64,000 bases of DNA, taken from positions 1-64,000 of the forward strand of contig DLGD01000009.1 of the NCBI GenBank assembly GCA_002482505.1, read 5' to 3'. This DNA is from Christensenella sp. UBA7703 (GTDB lineage: Bacteria > Bacillota > Clostridia > Christensenellales > CAG-138). The translations under genes were made by a program, and so were the position numbers. Positions 1 to 9,100 of this stretch are shown here, piece by piece; the first letter of the stretch is position 1; each line of letters begins with the position of its first letter. Below the pieces are notes generated by a model, which had not been told where the DNA came from, ran no database searches, and saw only the letters and a program-made list of their open reading frames with translations.

Positions 1-87
1 TCCGTTTTTAGTGTAACACTACAATCGGGGTTCTTGTTTTTGGTTTATCATTCGAAAGGGATTTGAAGTCGCGTAATTTTCCACAGA

Positions 88-1989
88 TTAATTGTGTTTG
101 TATCGGTACACTGTGCGCGTCTCAACTCCATAATAATCAGTAGGATTACCAAGAAAAGGTCTATATGCGGCTTTTTCACCATCAACCCAGTCCCCATAAA
201 CAGCTGTATAGTGGGGGGTGCAGGGTGCACTCTCACTGGCAATGTACTCAGCTGGCGCTGCGGCACCCCAAAACGTCCAGCTACCGTCGGCATTTTGATA
301 CCGATAATAGGTATCAGTGTAACCATCAAATCTCCACGTCACGTCACAGTATTGCGATTTACTTTCGATTGAGTAGGTTGGCGCCGAAACTCCACCTGGC
401 AAACTCGTCAACCAACTTGACCAACTTGTTGAAGTGCTGGAAGTTGCAACAGGCGTTGCTGTCGGTACGGATGTTGTAGATGTTTTTGTTGGGGCTGCCG
501 TCGGTGCGGATGTTGTGTTTGGCTTTGGCACCGCTGTAGCAGTGGCTCCTTGGGTATCGCCTTCTTTTTTAGGGGTCACCGTGGGTTTCGCCGTCGGCGT
601 TGGTTTGGCAGTTGCCGGAGTCTGTGTTGGGGTTGCAACCACAGGCACAGGCGTGCCGGTTACCGGACTGGTAATTGCCGAAACGTCCTGCTTGATGGGC
701 AAGTCGGTTGCAGCGGCTCCGTTTTCTTTATCGCGTGTTTGCTCTGCGGCGCTGAAACGAGAAAGAATCTTTCCCCAAAATCCTGTCTCTGAACCACTTG
801 TGTTCAACGAAGCTCCGGTGAAAAACACAACTGCGCAGACGAGAATAAGAGAGGCGGCACCTACGGCGATTCGCTTTGGCATACTCCACTGACGGATGGT
901 ACTTGCCACGGCGGCGTTGCGTTTTGAAGAAGCTTGTGTTTGCTTAGCTTTTGTTGCGTTGGGTCGATGAGTGCTTTTCGAGACTTGTTCGACGGGCAGA
1001 ACGGCGGGGGTTTGCTTCGGATAAAATGCATCGTAGAGCGCGATGACCGTCTGCCAGCGACCCTCGTGCGCAACCGCAAGCCCGCGCAGTAACGCAGCCT
1101 CTTGTGCGGCCAGAAGCGGGATTCCCAACTCAGAGGGCGCTTTCAACTCGTCATGACGCTGGCGCTCGACGGATTCCTGCGGGGTGATGCCGGTCATCGC
1201 GCGATAGATGGTTGCACAAAGCGCGTAGATGTCCGTCCAAGGGCCCTGCTGCCCGCGCGCAAAATATTGCTCTTCCGGCGCATAGCCGGGCTTGAGCATC
1301 ACGGAAAGACTGCGGTTGCCGCTGTCGAGATAGTCCCGCGCCGCGCCGAAATCGATGAGCTTCACGTTGTTCTCGGGCGTGACCATGATATTGTCCGGGC
1401 TGATGTCGCGATGGATAAGCCCCGCCGCGTGCATCTGAGCCAGCGAGCGCAGCAGCGGACGCACCAGCTCAAACACCTCCGTTGGCGCAATCTTTCCGCC
1501 GACGCGCGCCAGCCGCTGCTTGAGCGTTTCGCCCTCCACAAACTCCATGACGATATACGCCGTGCCGTTTTCGAGGAAGAAATCGCGCACAGCGACGATG
1601 CCGGGCAGGGTATAGAACTTCGCAAGTGTTTTTGCCTCGTTGATGAAGCGCGAACGCCCTGTGGCGAAGAACTCCGTCTTTTCGCCGCGATAGGGCGTGA
1701 CGGTGTTTGTGTTGCTACCCGTGCGCGTCACAAAACCAGAAGGGTAATATTCCTTGATTGCGAGCTTGAGGTCTAGGTTGAGATCCCAGCCTAGGTAGGT
1801 GATGCCAAAACCGCCCTCGCCGAGCACGCGCCCAATCAAGTATTTCCCCCCGAGTATGCTTTTCGGGTTTAGATGGTGCGGCGAGGGTTCATATTGCGCC
1901 TCGTCAAACCCGCAAAACGGGCAAACGCCATTGTCCGCCTTATCGCGCATGCAGTTGATACAAAGTTGGTTGGGGTTTTTGATGGACAT
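88..1989 (-). CDS. Transmembrane Ser/Thr kinase 1, zinc ribbon plus unknown ectodomain
   Basis: A 633-aa Hanks-type kinase. Four cysteines (C10, C13, C23, C26) form a likely zinc ribbon ahead of the kinase domain (about 48-320). Visible kinase motifs are the glycine loop GEGGFG (57-62), K79 in AIKEYYP, HRDISPDN (193-200) and DFG (213-215). One membrane helix (about 373-392) separates it from a Thr/Pro-rich linker (about 440-520) and a C-terminal domain of about 95 residues rich in Tyr and Trp that I do not recognise. All catalytic residues are present, so it should be active and phosphorylate proteins at the inner membrane face in response to an outside signal. It is the last gene of a minus-strand run (XRE regulator, kinases 3, 2, 1), 32 bp after kinase 2. 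Its kinase domain is nearly the same as that of kinase 2. The start is followed by the family-typical N-terminus. Confidence 0.93.
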   Translation of the reverse strand: MSIKNPNQLCINCMRDKADNGVCPFCGFDEAQYEPSPHHLNPKSILGGKYLIGRVLGEGGFGITYLGWDLNLDLKLAIKEYYPSGFVTRTGSNTNTVTPYRGEKTEFFATGRSRFINEAKTLAKFYTLPGIVAVRDFFLENGTAYIVMEFVEGETLKQRLARVGGKIAPTEVFELVRPLLRSLAQMHAAGLIHRDISPDNIMVTPENNVKLIDFGAARDYLDSGNRSLSVMLKPGYAPEEQYFARGQQGPWTDIYALCATIYRAMTGITPQESVERQRHDELKAPSELGIPLLAAQEAALLRGLAVAHEGRWQTVIALYDAFYPKQTPAVLPVEQVSKSTHRPNATKAKQTQASSKRNAAVASTIRQWSMPKRIAVGAASLILVCAVVFFTGASLNTSGSETGFWGKILSRFSAAEQTRDKENGAAATDLPIKQDVSAITSPVTGTPVPVVATPTQTPATAKPTPTAKPTVTPKKEGDTQGATATAVPKPNTTSAPTAAPTKTSTTSVPTATPVATSSTSTSWSSWLTSLPGGVSAPTYSIESKSQYCDVTWRFDGYTDTYYRYQNADGSWTFWGAAAPAEYIASESAPCTPHYTAVYGDWVDGEKAAYRPFLGNPTDYYGVETRTVYRYKHN

Positions 1990-2021
1990 TGCGGTATCTC
2001 CTCGCGTTTCGCTTCCGTACT

Positions 2022-4349
2022 TTAGGATCGATACATTTTAAACAGTATTTTTGAGGATTCAACCGAAATCAGGATTGTATTCCGGTCAATAATGGAAAAA
2101 TGTGCAACGGCAGCGTCCTCTCCATTTTCGTCTTCAACAAGAAGAGCTCCATCAGAAAAACTCCAAGGCCCCATCTGAATCCCCGGAATGTTCTGCGAAA
2201 TTGTGAATCGACCGGGTTCATTCGCCTTTGCTTCTATTTCAAAGTACTGGATGCTATTCGTCCATGTTCCAAGGAGAAACAACTTGGCAGAATCGTTGCT
2301 GTATAAGAGAAGCTTTCCCGCGTTCTCAAAGTCGGCAATCGGAATCAGATCTTTTGCGGATAGATAGGCGGAATCCTCCAGATCAACCCAATCCCAATAA
2401 AAGTTTTGTGCATCAATCTCATTGCAAACCGCAATGAGTTTTAGATAATCTTCCGTGCGCAAATAGCTGGTGGGCAGCAGCAGGAACGCCGCCTCGGCAT
2501 CAGAAAGTTCACCATCACGATACCGTGTAACACCAAAATCATAGACCGATTGTTGGTGATCTTTGGCTATACTTTGTGCGAGTTCCAAATCATATTTCTT
2601 TAGTGCGACAAGGTTTTCTGCGGCTTCCTGAAATTTTCCCTGATCCAGGCAATCTTGGGCAGCCAGTGCATAAATATCGCGATAAACCAAATCAAAGTTG
2701 AATTTGTTCTTATTTTCAATACCATCAAGCAATCGCTGCGCCTTAACGTAAATGCCTTTGTCGACAAGTGCTCTTGCTTCGCAAAAATCAATCAAGTCAT
2801 CTAGTTCGGAGAGATCCGAGTTGTTCGTTTCGATCATGAGGTTGCGGTAAGAACGTGCCTGCTCGACATCGCCCTTGTCCAGCCAATTGTGAACCAGTGT
2901 GTCGAGCGATTCATTGTATTCCGCTGGATCTGCGTCAATCTTCTTGATGAGCACTCTGGCGTCATAGTAATCTTTGTTCTTGACCATTTCGTCGATTCGG
3001 AACAGCTGTATACTCTGAACCAGAACGGCTCCGACGAAAGCGACCAGTAATACAGCAACAACACCCAAAGCTAGTAACGCAGGCCGGTATTTGGAAGCCC
3101 AGAGACGCGTGATCTTGTCCTTGAAACCGCGCGTCTGTTTCGGGGTATGATCTGCGGTGATAGCAGTGTCAGGGTTACCATTCTGTTTGTTTGCAGAATT
3201 CTGCTCCGTTTTAGCGCGGATACCTCTTTCAATTCTTTCTTTTATCTGCTGAAACAGCGATTTTGGAACGGGAGTAGGGTTGTCGGAATCTATTTTTTGA
3301 TTCTTCGCATGATCTTGAAGAACAGGTATCTTTTGATCGTCATGAATCGATTTTGTCGGATATCGTTCGGAGTCGAACGGATACAGCGCTCCAACCAACT
3401 GCGGAATCGTCTGCCAGCGATCCTCCTGCGAAACTGCAAGACCGCGCAGCAACGCCGCCTCCTGCGCGGGAGAAATCGCCACGCCCAGTGTGGAGGGCGC
3501 TTTCAACTCGTCGTGACGGAGACGCTCGACGGATTCCGGCGGGGTGATTCCGGCGATCGAGCGATAGATGGTTGCGCAAAGCGCATAGATGTCTGTCCAG
3601 GGGCCTTGCTGCCCGCGCGCAAAATATTGTTCCTCCGGCGCATAGCCGGGCTTGAGCATCACGGAAAGACTGCGGTTTCCGCTATCGAGATAATCCCGCG
3701 CCGCGCCGAAATCGATGAGTTTCACGTTGTTCTCCGGCGTGATCATGATGTTATCCGGGCTGATGTCGCGATGGATGAGGCCGGAGGCGTGCATCTCCGC
3801 AAGTGAGCGAAGAAGCGGGCGCATGAGATCGAACACCTCACCCGTAGCCATTTTGCCGCCGACGCGGAAAAGGCGCTGCTTGAGCGTTTCGCCCTCCACA
3901 AACTCCATGACGATGTACGCCGTACCGTTTTCGAGAAAGAAATCGCGCACGGAGACGATACCGGGCAGTGTGTAGAATTTCGCGAGGGTTTTTGCCTCGT
4001 TGATAAACCGCGCGCGCCCCGTCGTGAAAAACTCCGTCTTTTCGCCGCGATAGGGGGTAACGGTGTTCGTGCTGGTACCCGTGCGGGTGACATACCCCGT
4101 TGGATAATATTCTTTGATCGCAAGTTTAAGGTCGAGATTGAGATCCCAACCCATGTACGTGATGCCGAAGCCACCCTCGCCGAGCACGCGCCCGATCAGG
4201 CATTTTCCGCCAAGGATACTTCTGGGCGGCAGATGGTGCGGCGAGGGCTCGTATTGCGCCTCGTCAAAGCCGCAGAACGGGCAGACGCCATTGTCCGTTT
4301 TTTCACGCATGCAGTTGATGCAAAGATGGTCTGGATTTGTGATAGCCAT
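2022..4349 (-). CDS. Transmembrane Ser/Thr kinase 2, zinc ribbon plus TPR-like ectodomain
   Basis: A 775-aa kinase with the same plan as its downstream neighbour: zinc ribbon C10/C13/C23/C26, glycine loop, K79, HRD (193-195), DFG (213-215), then a charged linker and a membrane helix (about 423-445). The outer part is different. Residues about 450-690 are helical with repeated Tyr/Ala/Asp-rich hairpins resembling tetratricopeptide-type repeats. A C-terminal beta-rich piece (about 690-775) follows, with a GTW motif. The close match to kinase 1 through residue 320 and the unrelated sequence after it point to gene duplication followed by ectodomain exchange. It lies 63 bp after kinase 3 and 32 bp before kinase 1, so co-transcription is likely. 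The TPR-like assignment is by appearance only. Confidence 0.93.
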   Translation of the reverse strand: MAITNPDHLCINCMREKTDNGVCPFCGFDEAQYEPSPHHLPPRSILGGKCLIGRVLGEGGFGITYMGWDLNLDLKLAIKEYYPTGYVTRTGTSTNTVTPYRGEKTEFFTTGRARFINEAKTLAKFYTLPGIVSVRDFFLENGTAYIVMEFVEGETLKQRLFRVGGKMATGEVFDLMRPLLRSLAEMHASGLIHRDISPDNIMITPENNVKLIDFGAARDYLDSGNRSLSVMLKPGYAPEEQYFARGQQGPWTDIYALCATIYRSIAGITPPESVERLRHDELKAPSTLGVAISPAQEAALLRGLAVSQEDRWQTIPQLVGALYPFDSERYPTKSIHDDQKIPVLQDHAKNQKIDSDNPTPVPKSLFQQIKERIERGIRAKTEQNSANKQNGNPDTAITADHTPKQTRGFKDKITRLWASKYRPALLALGVVAVLLVAFVGAVLVQSIQLFRIDEMVKNKDYYDARVLIKKIDADPAEYNESLDTLVHNWLDKGDVEQARSYRNLMIETNNSDLSELDDLIDFCEARALVDKGIYVKAQRLLDGIENKNKFNFDLVYRDIYALAAQDCLDQGKFQEAAENLVALKKYDLELAQSIAKDHQQSVYDFGVTRYRDGELSDAEAAFLLLPTSYLRTEDYLKLIAVCNEIDAQNFYWDWVDLEDSAYLSAKDLIPIADFENAGKLLLYSNDSAKLFLLGTWTNSIQYFEIEAKANEPGRFTISQNIPGIQMGPWSFSDGALLVEDENGEDAAVAHFSIIDRNTILISVESSKILFKMYRS

Positions 4350-4412
4350 TGTTTCACCTCGTCAAGAAAGAATGGGATATTTGTGGAGTAGAGTCAAAGC
4401 AAACGTTCAGGA

Positions 4413-7400
4413 TTATGGATACGCTGCAAAGCGAATCCCGTTTTCGCGTGCAAACGCCTGTGCATAGCTCCCGTTTCCCGCGTGGATGGTAAGCGCAGCC
4501 GTTGCGTCAAATGCATCCGTCGCGATCAAGGAGACCGAGGACGAAAGATAGACATCCTGAAGTGCGGGGCAGGCGGTAAACGCGCCGGAGAGAACGGAGG
4601 AAACGCCATCCCCAAGTGTGACCGCGCGCAGTTTCGTCCGCCCGGAAAAGCCGGAAACGCATCCCGCTGATGCAATCTCCAGCGTTTCCAGCGAAGGGCA
4701 ATCGCTCAGCACCGTCTCATCCAGAAAGCGCAACCCGCTGCCAAAGGAGGCGTATCGCAGATTCGGGTTATCGTCAAACGCGTTGTAACCAAGCGTCGTA
4801 ACCGAGGCGGGCAGCGTGACGGAGAGAAGATTACAGCGATAGAACGCATAGTAGTCGATCCGGTGAAGCGAAGCGGGAAAGACAATACTCGTAAGATTTG
4901 AGCAATAGCTGAAGGCGGAGTTCTGAATCGTCTCCAGCCTGCGCGGCAGCACGACGCGCTCCAAATTTTTTTGGTCGTAAAATGCGTCGACACCGATCGC
5001 GACCACCGGCTCTCCTTTGAGATACGTCGGCAAAGCCAGATCGGCTTCATTCCCCGTATAACCCGTTATCATTACGCCGCCATCACAGGGCTCATAGGTG
5101 AAGGCGGAGGCATCATCCCAAAGGGAAATATCATCAAACGTCAAACTTGCGGTTTTTGCGGTTTCCTCTGCGGCGGTTTTGCTGGTTCCAATCAGCACGA
5201 GACCGGGGTTTATGCGCGGAGCATCATCTGCCTCAACTAGCGCAGCAGGATCGATGCTCTGAATTCCAGCGGGCAGATAGAGCGTCTGCAGCCCCGCGCA
5301 GCCCGCGAGCGCACGATAGCCAATCGAACGCAGACTCTCCGGCAAGCGCAGATGCAAAAGCGAAACACAGCCTTCCAACGCGCGTTCTCCCATTTGCGTC
5401 AACCCTTCGGCAAACGAAACCGAAGCAAGATGATCACAATAATAGAAAGCGCCCTCCGGCAAAACAGAGACACGGGCGGGAATTTCTATTGCGTTCAGCC
5501 CGGTGCAGCCTTCAAAGGCATAGCTTCCAATTTTCCGCAGCGAATCGGGCAGGGTGATATCGCTCAAAGCACGGTCATAACCAAAGGCATGCTCGCCGAT
5601 CTCCTTCAACCCTTCGTTGAGGAGAACGGAGGCGAGGTTGCCGCAATCATAAAACGCATTATCACCGATGCTCTTCACGCTCGGCGAGAGTCGGATTTCC
5701 CGCAGGGTGGGACAGGCGGTGAACGCGCCTGCGTCGATGCGCGAGATACCGTTTGATAGATAGACCCATTCGACGGTAGATGCAGAAAATGCATGTTCGC
5801 CAACCGCAAACACGGACAAACCGCCGATTTGCGCGGGGACAACGACACGCGTTCCCGCACCGAGGTAGCGCGAAATGATAGCGTCTCCGTCGACCACAAC
5901 ATATTCAAACAGCGATGGATCGCAAAACAACAAACCGTTTTCGTTTGCGTATCGCTCAACATAGCTGCCTGCTTTTCCAAACAACACAAGAGAATCGGAA
6001 CAACCCGAAAACGCGTTTTCCGCAATGGCGGATATGTTTTGCGGCAGCGAGATACTGGAAAGCGCGTTGCAGTCCGCAAAGGCGTATGCGCCGATATGCG
6101 TAACGTTTTTGGGAATCGTGATTTCGCGCAGACCGGAGCAGCCGAGAAACGCCATATCCTGAATCTCTGTCAGGCTTTCCGGCAAAGCGATGCTGCCTAG
6201 CTCGCTGTTCCCTCGAAAAGCTTCCTGCGCAATCGTCCTGACGGGAAAACCAAGATAACGTGCCGAAACCGTTGCGGCAGGCCCCCCCGAATAGGAGCGC
6301 ACAGTCGCAGAACGATTCGAGAGCGAGAACCCGCAGCCGGAGGCGGAAGGCAGACCGCTGGTGCTGTTTAGCAGCAAGAGCGAGCCGACGGCCAGCCCGG
6401 CGAACGAAAGCAGGAGAATCCGCCGCGTCATCGCCCTGCGGCGCGCAAGTTCCGCCGGCAGAGGAAGATTGTAGAGCTCGCTCCGGAACTCATCCATGCT
6501 CTGCTGCCTGCCGGAAATCTGCGGCGAGAGGGCACGCAGAAGCGCGCGGTTCTGCGCGCTAGAGAGGCGCACGTTGCGTTTGCGCAGCGGGAGCAGAACG
6601 TCCTTCTCGACCCGTAGAATCGCCTCCGGCGGCGCTTGCCCGCAGAGTAGATCGTAGATCGATGCGCTCAGCGCGTAAAGATCGGACCACGGGCCCTGCT
6701 GCCCGTGGGAGTCGTATTGCTCCAGCGGGGTATAGCCTTTTCGGAGGATGACGGCGTGGCTTTGCTCTTCGTTCTGCGGCAGAAGTTCCTCTGCTGCGCC
6801 AAAATCGATGAGCCAGGCGGAGCCGGAGTGGTCGACAAGGATATTGTCCGGGCTGATGTCGCGGTGCAGAATACCGGACTGATGCACGAGAATCAGCGCG
6901 TCAAACACCGGACGCAGAAGCGAAAATAGTTCGACCGGCGCAATGATGCCGCCGGATCGCTCCGAAAGCCTGCGCAGGCTTTCGCCGTGGATGAAGTCCA
7001 TCACGATATAGGCGGTGTCGTTTTCCTCGAAAAAGTCGCGTACGGGCACGATTCCGCGCACGCCGGACAGCATTGCGAGGATTCTCGCTTCGCGCAAAAA
7101 ACGCTCGCGCCCCGCATAGTACCAGTTTTTTGCGGGACCTTCCGAGGGTAATGCGGAAAACGAGACGGAAGCATCTCGCCCCGTAAAACCGGCGGGGAAA
7201 TACTCCTTGATGGCTATGGGTTTATCGAGCGTGAGATCCCAGCCCGCATAGGTGATGCCGAACCCGCCTTCGCCGAGTACGCTCGCGACGAGGTACCGCT
7301 GCTTGAGCAGCGCCTCCGGCGGAAGCTGATGCGCCTTTGGATGATAGTCCACATCCGAAAAACCGCAGTTACCGCAGGATTGTCCGCGGGTGACGATACT

Positions 7401-7439
7401 CAGGCAGCGCGAGCAGACCCAGCGGTCGTCAATGTTCAT
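4413..7439 (-). CDS. Transmembrane Ser/Thr kinase 3 with BspA-type leucine-rich repeat ectodomain
   Basis: A 1,008-aa receptor-like kinase. Zinc ribbon cysteines are C9, C12, C22 and C25. The kinase domain (about 47-325) has GEGGFG, K78, HRDISPDN (192-199) and DFG (212-214). One membrane helix lies at about 341-357. The outer 600 residues hold many BspA/LRR_5 repeats of the type AF-x2-C-x2-L-x-x-I-x-L-P in at least two blocks (about 380-500 and 520-1000). LRR_5 arrays commonly bind proteins or host and cell-surface ligands; here they would be the sensor. The kinase domain is clearly more distant from kinases 1 and 2 than those are from each other. It is preceded by the XRE regulator (76-bp gap). 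The start at 7439 gives the standard zinc-ribbon N-terminus. Confidence 0.93.
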   Translation of the reverse strand: MNIDDRWVCSRCLSIVTRGQSCGNCGFSDVDYHPKAHQLPPEALLKQRYLVASVLGEGGFGITYAGWDLTLDKPIAIKEYFPAGFTGRDASVSFSALPSEGPAKNWYYAGRERFLREARILAMLSGVRGIVPVRDFFEENDTAYIVMDFIHGESLRRLSERSGGIIAPVELFSLLRPVFDALILVHQSGILHRDISPDNILVDHSGSAWLIDFGAAEELLPQNEEQSHAVILRKGYTPLEQYDSHGQQGPWSDLYALSASIYDLLCGQAPPEAILRVEKDVLLPLRKRNVRLSSAQNRALLRALSPQISGRQQSMDEFRSELYNLPLPAELARRRAMTRRILLLSFAGLAVGSLLLLNSTSGLPSASGCGFSLSNRSATVRSYSGGPAATVSARYLGFPVRTIAQEAFRGNSELGSIALPESLTEIQDMAFLGCSGLREITIPKNVTHIGAYAFADCNALSSISLPQNISAIAENAFSGCSDSLVLFGKAGSYVERYANENGLLFCDPSLFEYVVVDGDAIISRYLGAGTRVVVPAQIGGLSVFAVGEHAFSASTVEWVYLSNGISRIDAGAFTACPTLREIRLSPSVKSIGDNAFYDCGNLASVLLNEGLKEIGEHAFGYDRALSDITLPDSLRKIGSYAFEGCTGLNAIEIPARVSVLPEGAFYYCDHLASVSFAEGLTQMGERALEGCVSLLHLRLPESLRSIGYRALAGCAGLQTLYLPAGIQSIDPAALVEADDAPRINPGLVLIGTSKTAAEETAKTASLTFDDISLWDDASAFTYEPCDGGVMITGYTGNEADLALPTYLKGEPVVAIGVDAFYDQKNLERVVLPRRLETIQNSAFSYCSNLTSIVFPASLHRIDYYAFYRCNLLSVTLPASVTTLGYNAFDDNPNLRYASFGSGLRFLDETVLSDCPSLETLEIASAGCVSGFSGRTKLRAVTLGDGVSSVLSGAFTACPALQDVYLSSSVSLIATDAFDATAALTIHAGNGSYAQAFARENGIRFAAYP

Positions 7440-7515
7440 CGTTCATCCTTTCGTGTCAGGCTTGTGTGCGCATAACTGGTAAAATTGCCTCCCGACAAAT
7501 CGATCTTTACAAGCG

Positions 7516-7941
7516 CTACAGCGGTTCTTCGCCCGCGTCAAAGAGCACCAGATTTGCTTCAAGCAGCGGGGTATGCTTGATGATACAGTGCAGAATCGCG
7601 GCATCTCTGCTGTCCCGCGGGGTGAGCCGCGCCCTGCGCCCGACCTTAAGCAGATACTGTACTTCGTTGACATCCAGTCCGAGAGCAAACGCTACGCGCA
7701 GGAGGGAATCCCGGCTTGGCAACAATTGCCCGTTCATGATCTTATAGCCGGTGGAGCGCTCCGTGTTTGCCGCCTCAAAGAGCTGCGCCGTGGAGAGATT
7801 TTGCTCGCCCAACTTCTTATTGAGATAGGACGGGATGGACTCCAGCGCCATCTGATGATCCGGCGGGAGAGGGGTTTCATGCGTTTTCATCCATTCGATG
7901 GCGTATTCGGTATAGTTCATATCGTTTTTCGGGTGATCCAT
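7516..7941 (-). CDS. XRE-type helix-turn-helix regulator of the kinase island (putative)
   Basis: A 141-aa protein. The start is placed at the ATG at 7941, which has a GGAGGG motif 7 nt upstream; ATGs further upstream lack one. The middle (about residues 45-100) looks like a lambda-repressor/XRE helix-turn-helix, with a psrd-sLLRvAfALgL-type recognition segment. The C-terminal part contains LTPRDSRDAAI and resembles small phage-like or kinase-linked XRE regulators. There is no membrane helix. It is the first gene of the minus-strand kinase operon and faces the divergent FHA/PP2C operon across a 553-bp region, so it is well placed to regulate one or both. Target and ligand are not evident. Confidence 0.75.
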   Translation of the reverse strand: MDHPKNDMNYTEYAIEWMKTHETPLPPDHQMALESIPSYLNKKLGEQNLSTAQLFEAANTERSTGYKIMNGQLLPSRDSLLRVAFALGLDVNEVQYLLKVGRRARLTPRDSRDAAILHCIIKHTPLLEANLVLFDAGEEPL

Positions 7942-8494
7942 GCTCATTCCCTCCGATTTGAAATTTGATTCACGCGTTCCATCAGAAAGACGCACTCTAT
8001 GCGTTGAAGTAATAAAGTTGTTTCTACTTGGTATAGTAGCGGATTTGAACACAGATTGTGTCGATGTTTTGTATACCATCTGCATTTATAAAGAAAAAAC
8101 CGACGATTTTTCACAAGGACAATAGTGGATGTTTTCTCCACTTTGTTTTGTATGCCGTGCGATAAGATTGATGGCAACAGAACGCGGCAAATCCCATTCG
8201 ATTTACCGGAAAAACAGATTTCTTTCGCAATCGGGAAAGGTGAGCGGACGGCAAAACATGTACGGGAGTATTTTTCACAAAACGGCGGATAATCGACGAA
8301 ATGTCGACTGTTTTGAATGATGCTGCATGCTATAATGTTGCAAACTCGGGCAAATTGTATATGCAACCCGGGCAAACAAACAATTTGCGTATCGAATTCT
8401 GCCATCCATGTCTACGTTTTATGGTTCACTGAGCGAATTCAACACCTGAATTTTCAAATATACCCAGATCAAAATGCAGAAGGGGAGACATTTC
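7942..8494. promoter_or_regulatory. Divergent intergenic region between the two kinase-island operons
   Basis: A 553-bp AT-rich region without a convincing gene. A plus-strand extended -10 element, TG-C-TATAAT (8328-8336), stands about 160 bp upstream of the FHA gene; no good -35 box is visible. Further on, CAAATTGT near 8355 and ACAATTTG near 8385 form an 8-bp inverted repeat in the transcribed leader. The minus-strand promoter for the XRE/kinase operon must also lie here, but I see no consensus match. Short ORFs in this region have no ribosome binding site or recognisable product. Confidence 0.5.
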
Positions 8495-9100
8495 ATGAAC
8501 ATGCAGCGTTGTGAAAACGGGCACTTTTTCGACAGATCCAAAACCGCCGTGTGCCCATACTGCAACCCGGCCTATGGCGAGGTGAACCGCACGATACCGC
8601 TCGATCAGCCGACAAGCGCACCGGACTTTGGCGAAGGTTCATTCCAGTCCGGCTTTGGCGGGGAGCAGGAGAGTGGAATCGGCAAAACCATCGCGCTGGA
8701 CACCGTGAGCGAGGTAACCGTTGCCATCACCCCAAAGAACGAGTCTGGCAAGAGCTTTGACCCGGTAGTTGGTTGGCTCGTTTGCATCGAAGGCCCGGAC
8801 AAAGGCACGGACTACCGCATCCGCAGCGGCAACAACTCCATCGGTCGCGGTGGCACAGCGCAAATTCGCATCATGAGCGACAATGCCATCTCCAAAGAGA
8901 ACATGGCGGTCGTTACATTTGACTCGATCTCCAAACTGTTTTACTTTCTGGCACGGGACGGGCGCAATGTCATCCGCGTCAACAATGCGGCTTTGCTGCC
9001 GGGACAATCCTGCGAGCTGCATGCGTATGACCGCATCCTGCTCGGCAGCTCCATGATGATGTTCGTGCCCTTCTGCGGGGGTGAGTTCTCGTGGGAGTAA
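8495..9100 (+). CDS. Cytoplasmic FHA-domain protein with N-terminal Cys motif
   Basis: A 201-aa protein. The ATG at 8495 follows GGGGAG by 7 nt. The N-terminus has C-x5-HFFDRSK and CPYC, resembling a zinc ribbon. Residues about 95-195 form a forkhead-associated domain: the GRGG motif at the first loop, then SKENM in the position of the usual S-x-x-H, and a final strand rich in Met. FHA domains bind phosphothreonine peptides, so this is probably a phospho-dependent adaptor for the neighbouring kinases. Between them lies a polar linker containing a TIPLD-type and a TIALD-type threonine segment; such threonines are typical phosphoacceptors, which is an inference. It overlaps the next gene by 10 bp, implying translational coupling with the phosphatase. 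Confidence 0.88.
   Translation: MNMQRCENGHFFDRSKTAVCPYCNPAYGEVNRTIPLDQPTSAPDFGEGSFQSGFGGEQESGIGKTIALDTVSEVTVAITPKNESGKSFDPVVGWLVCIEGPDKGTDYRIRSGNNSIGRGGTAQIRIMSDNAISKENMAVVTFDSISKLFYFLARDGRNVIRVNNAALLPGQSCELHAYDRILLGSSMMMFVPFCGGEFSWE

Noticed and set aside
1..87. Terminator for the minus-strand kinase operon
   Set aside because: The TAGTGT/ACACTA palindrome here is followed by As, not Ts, on the minus strand; no good terminator is visible.
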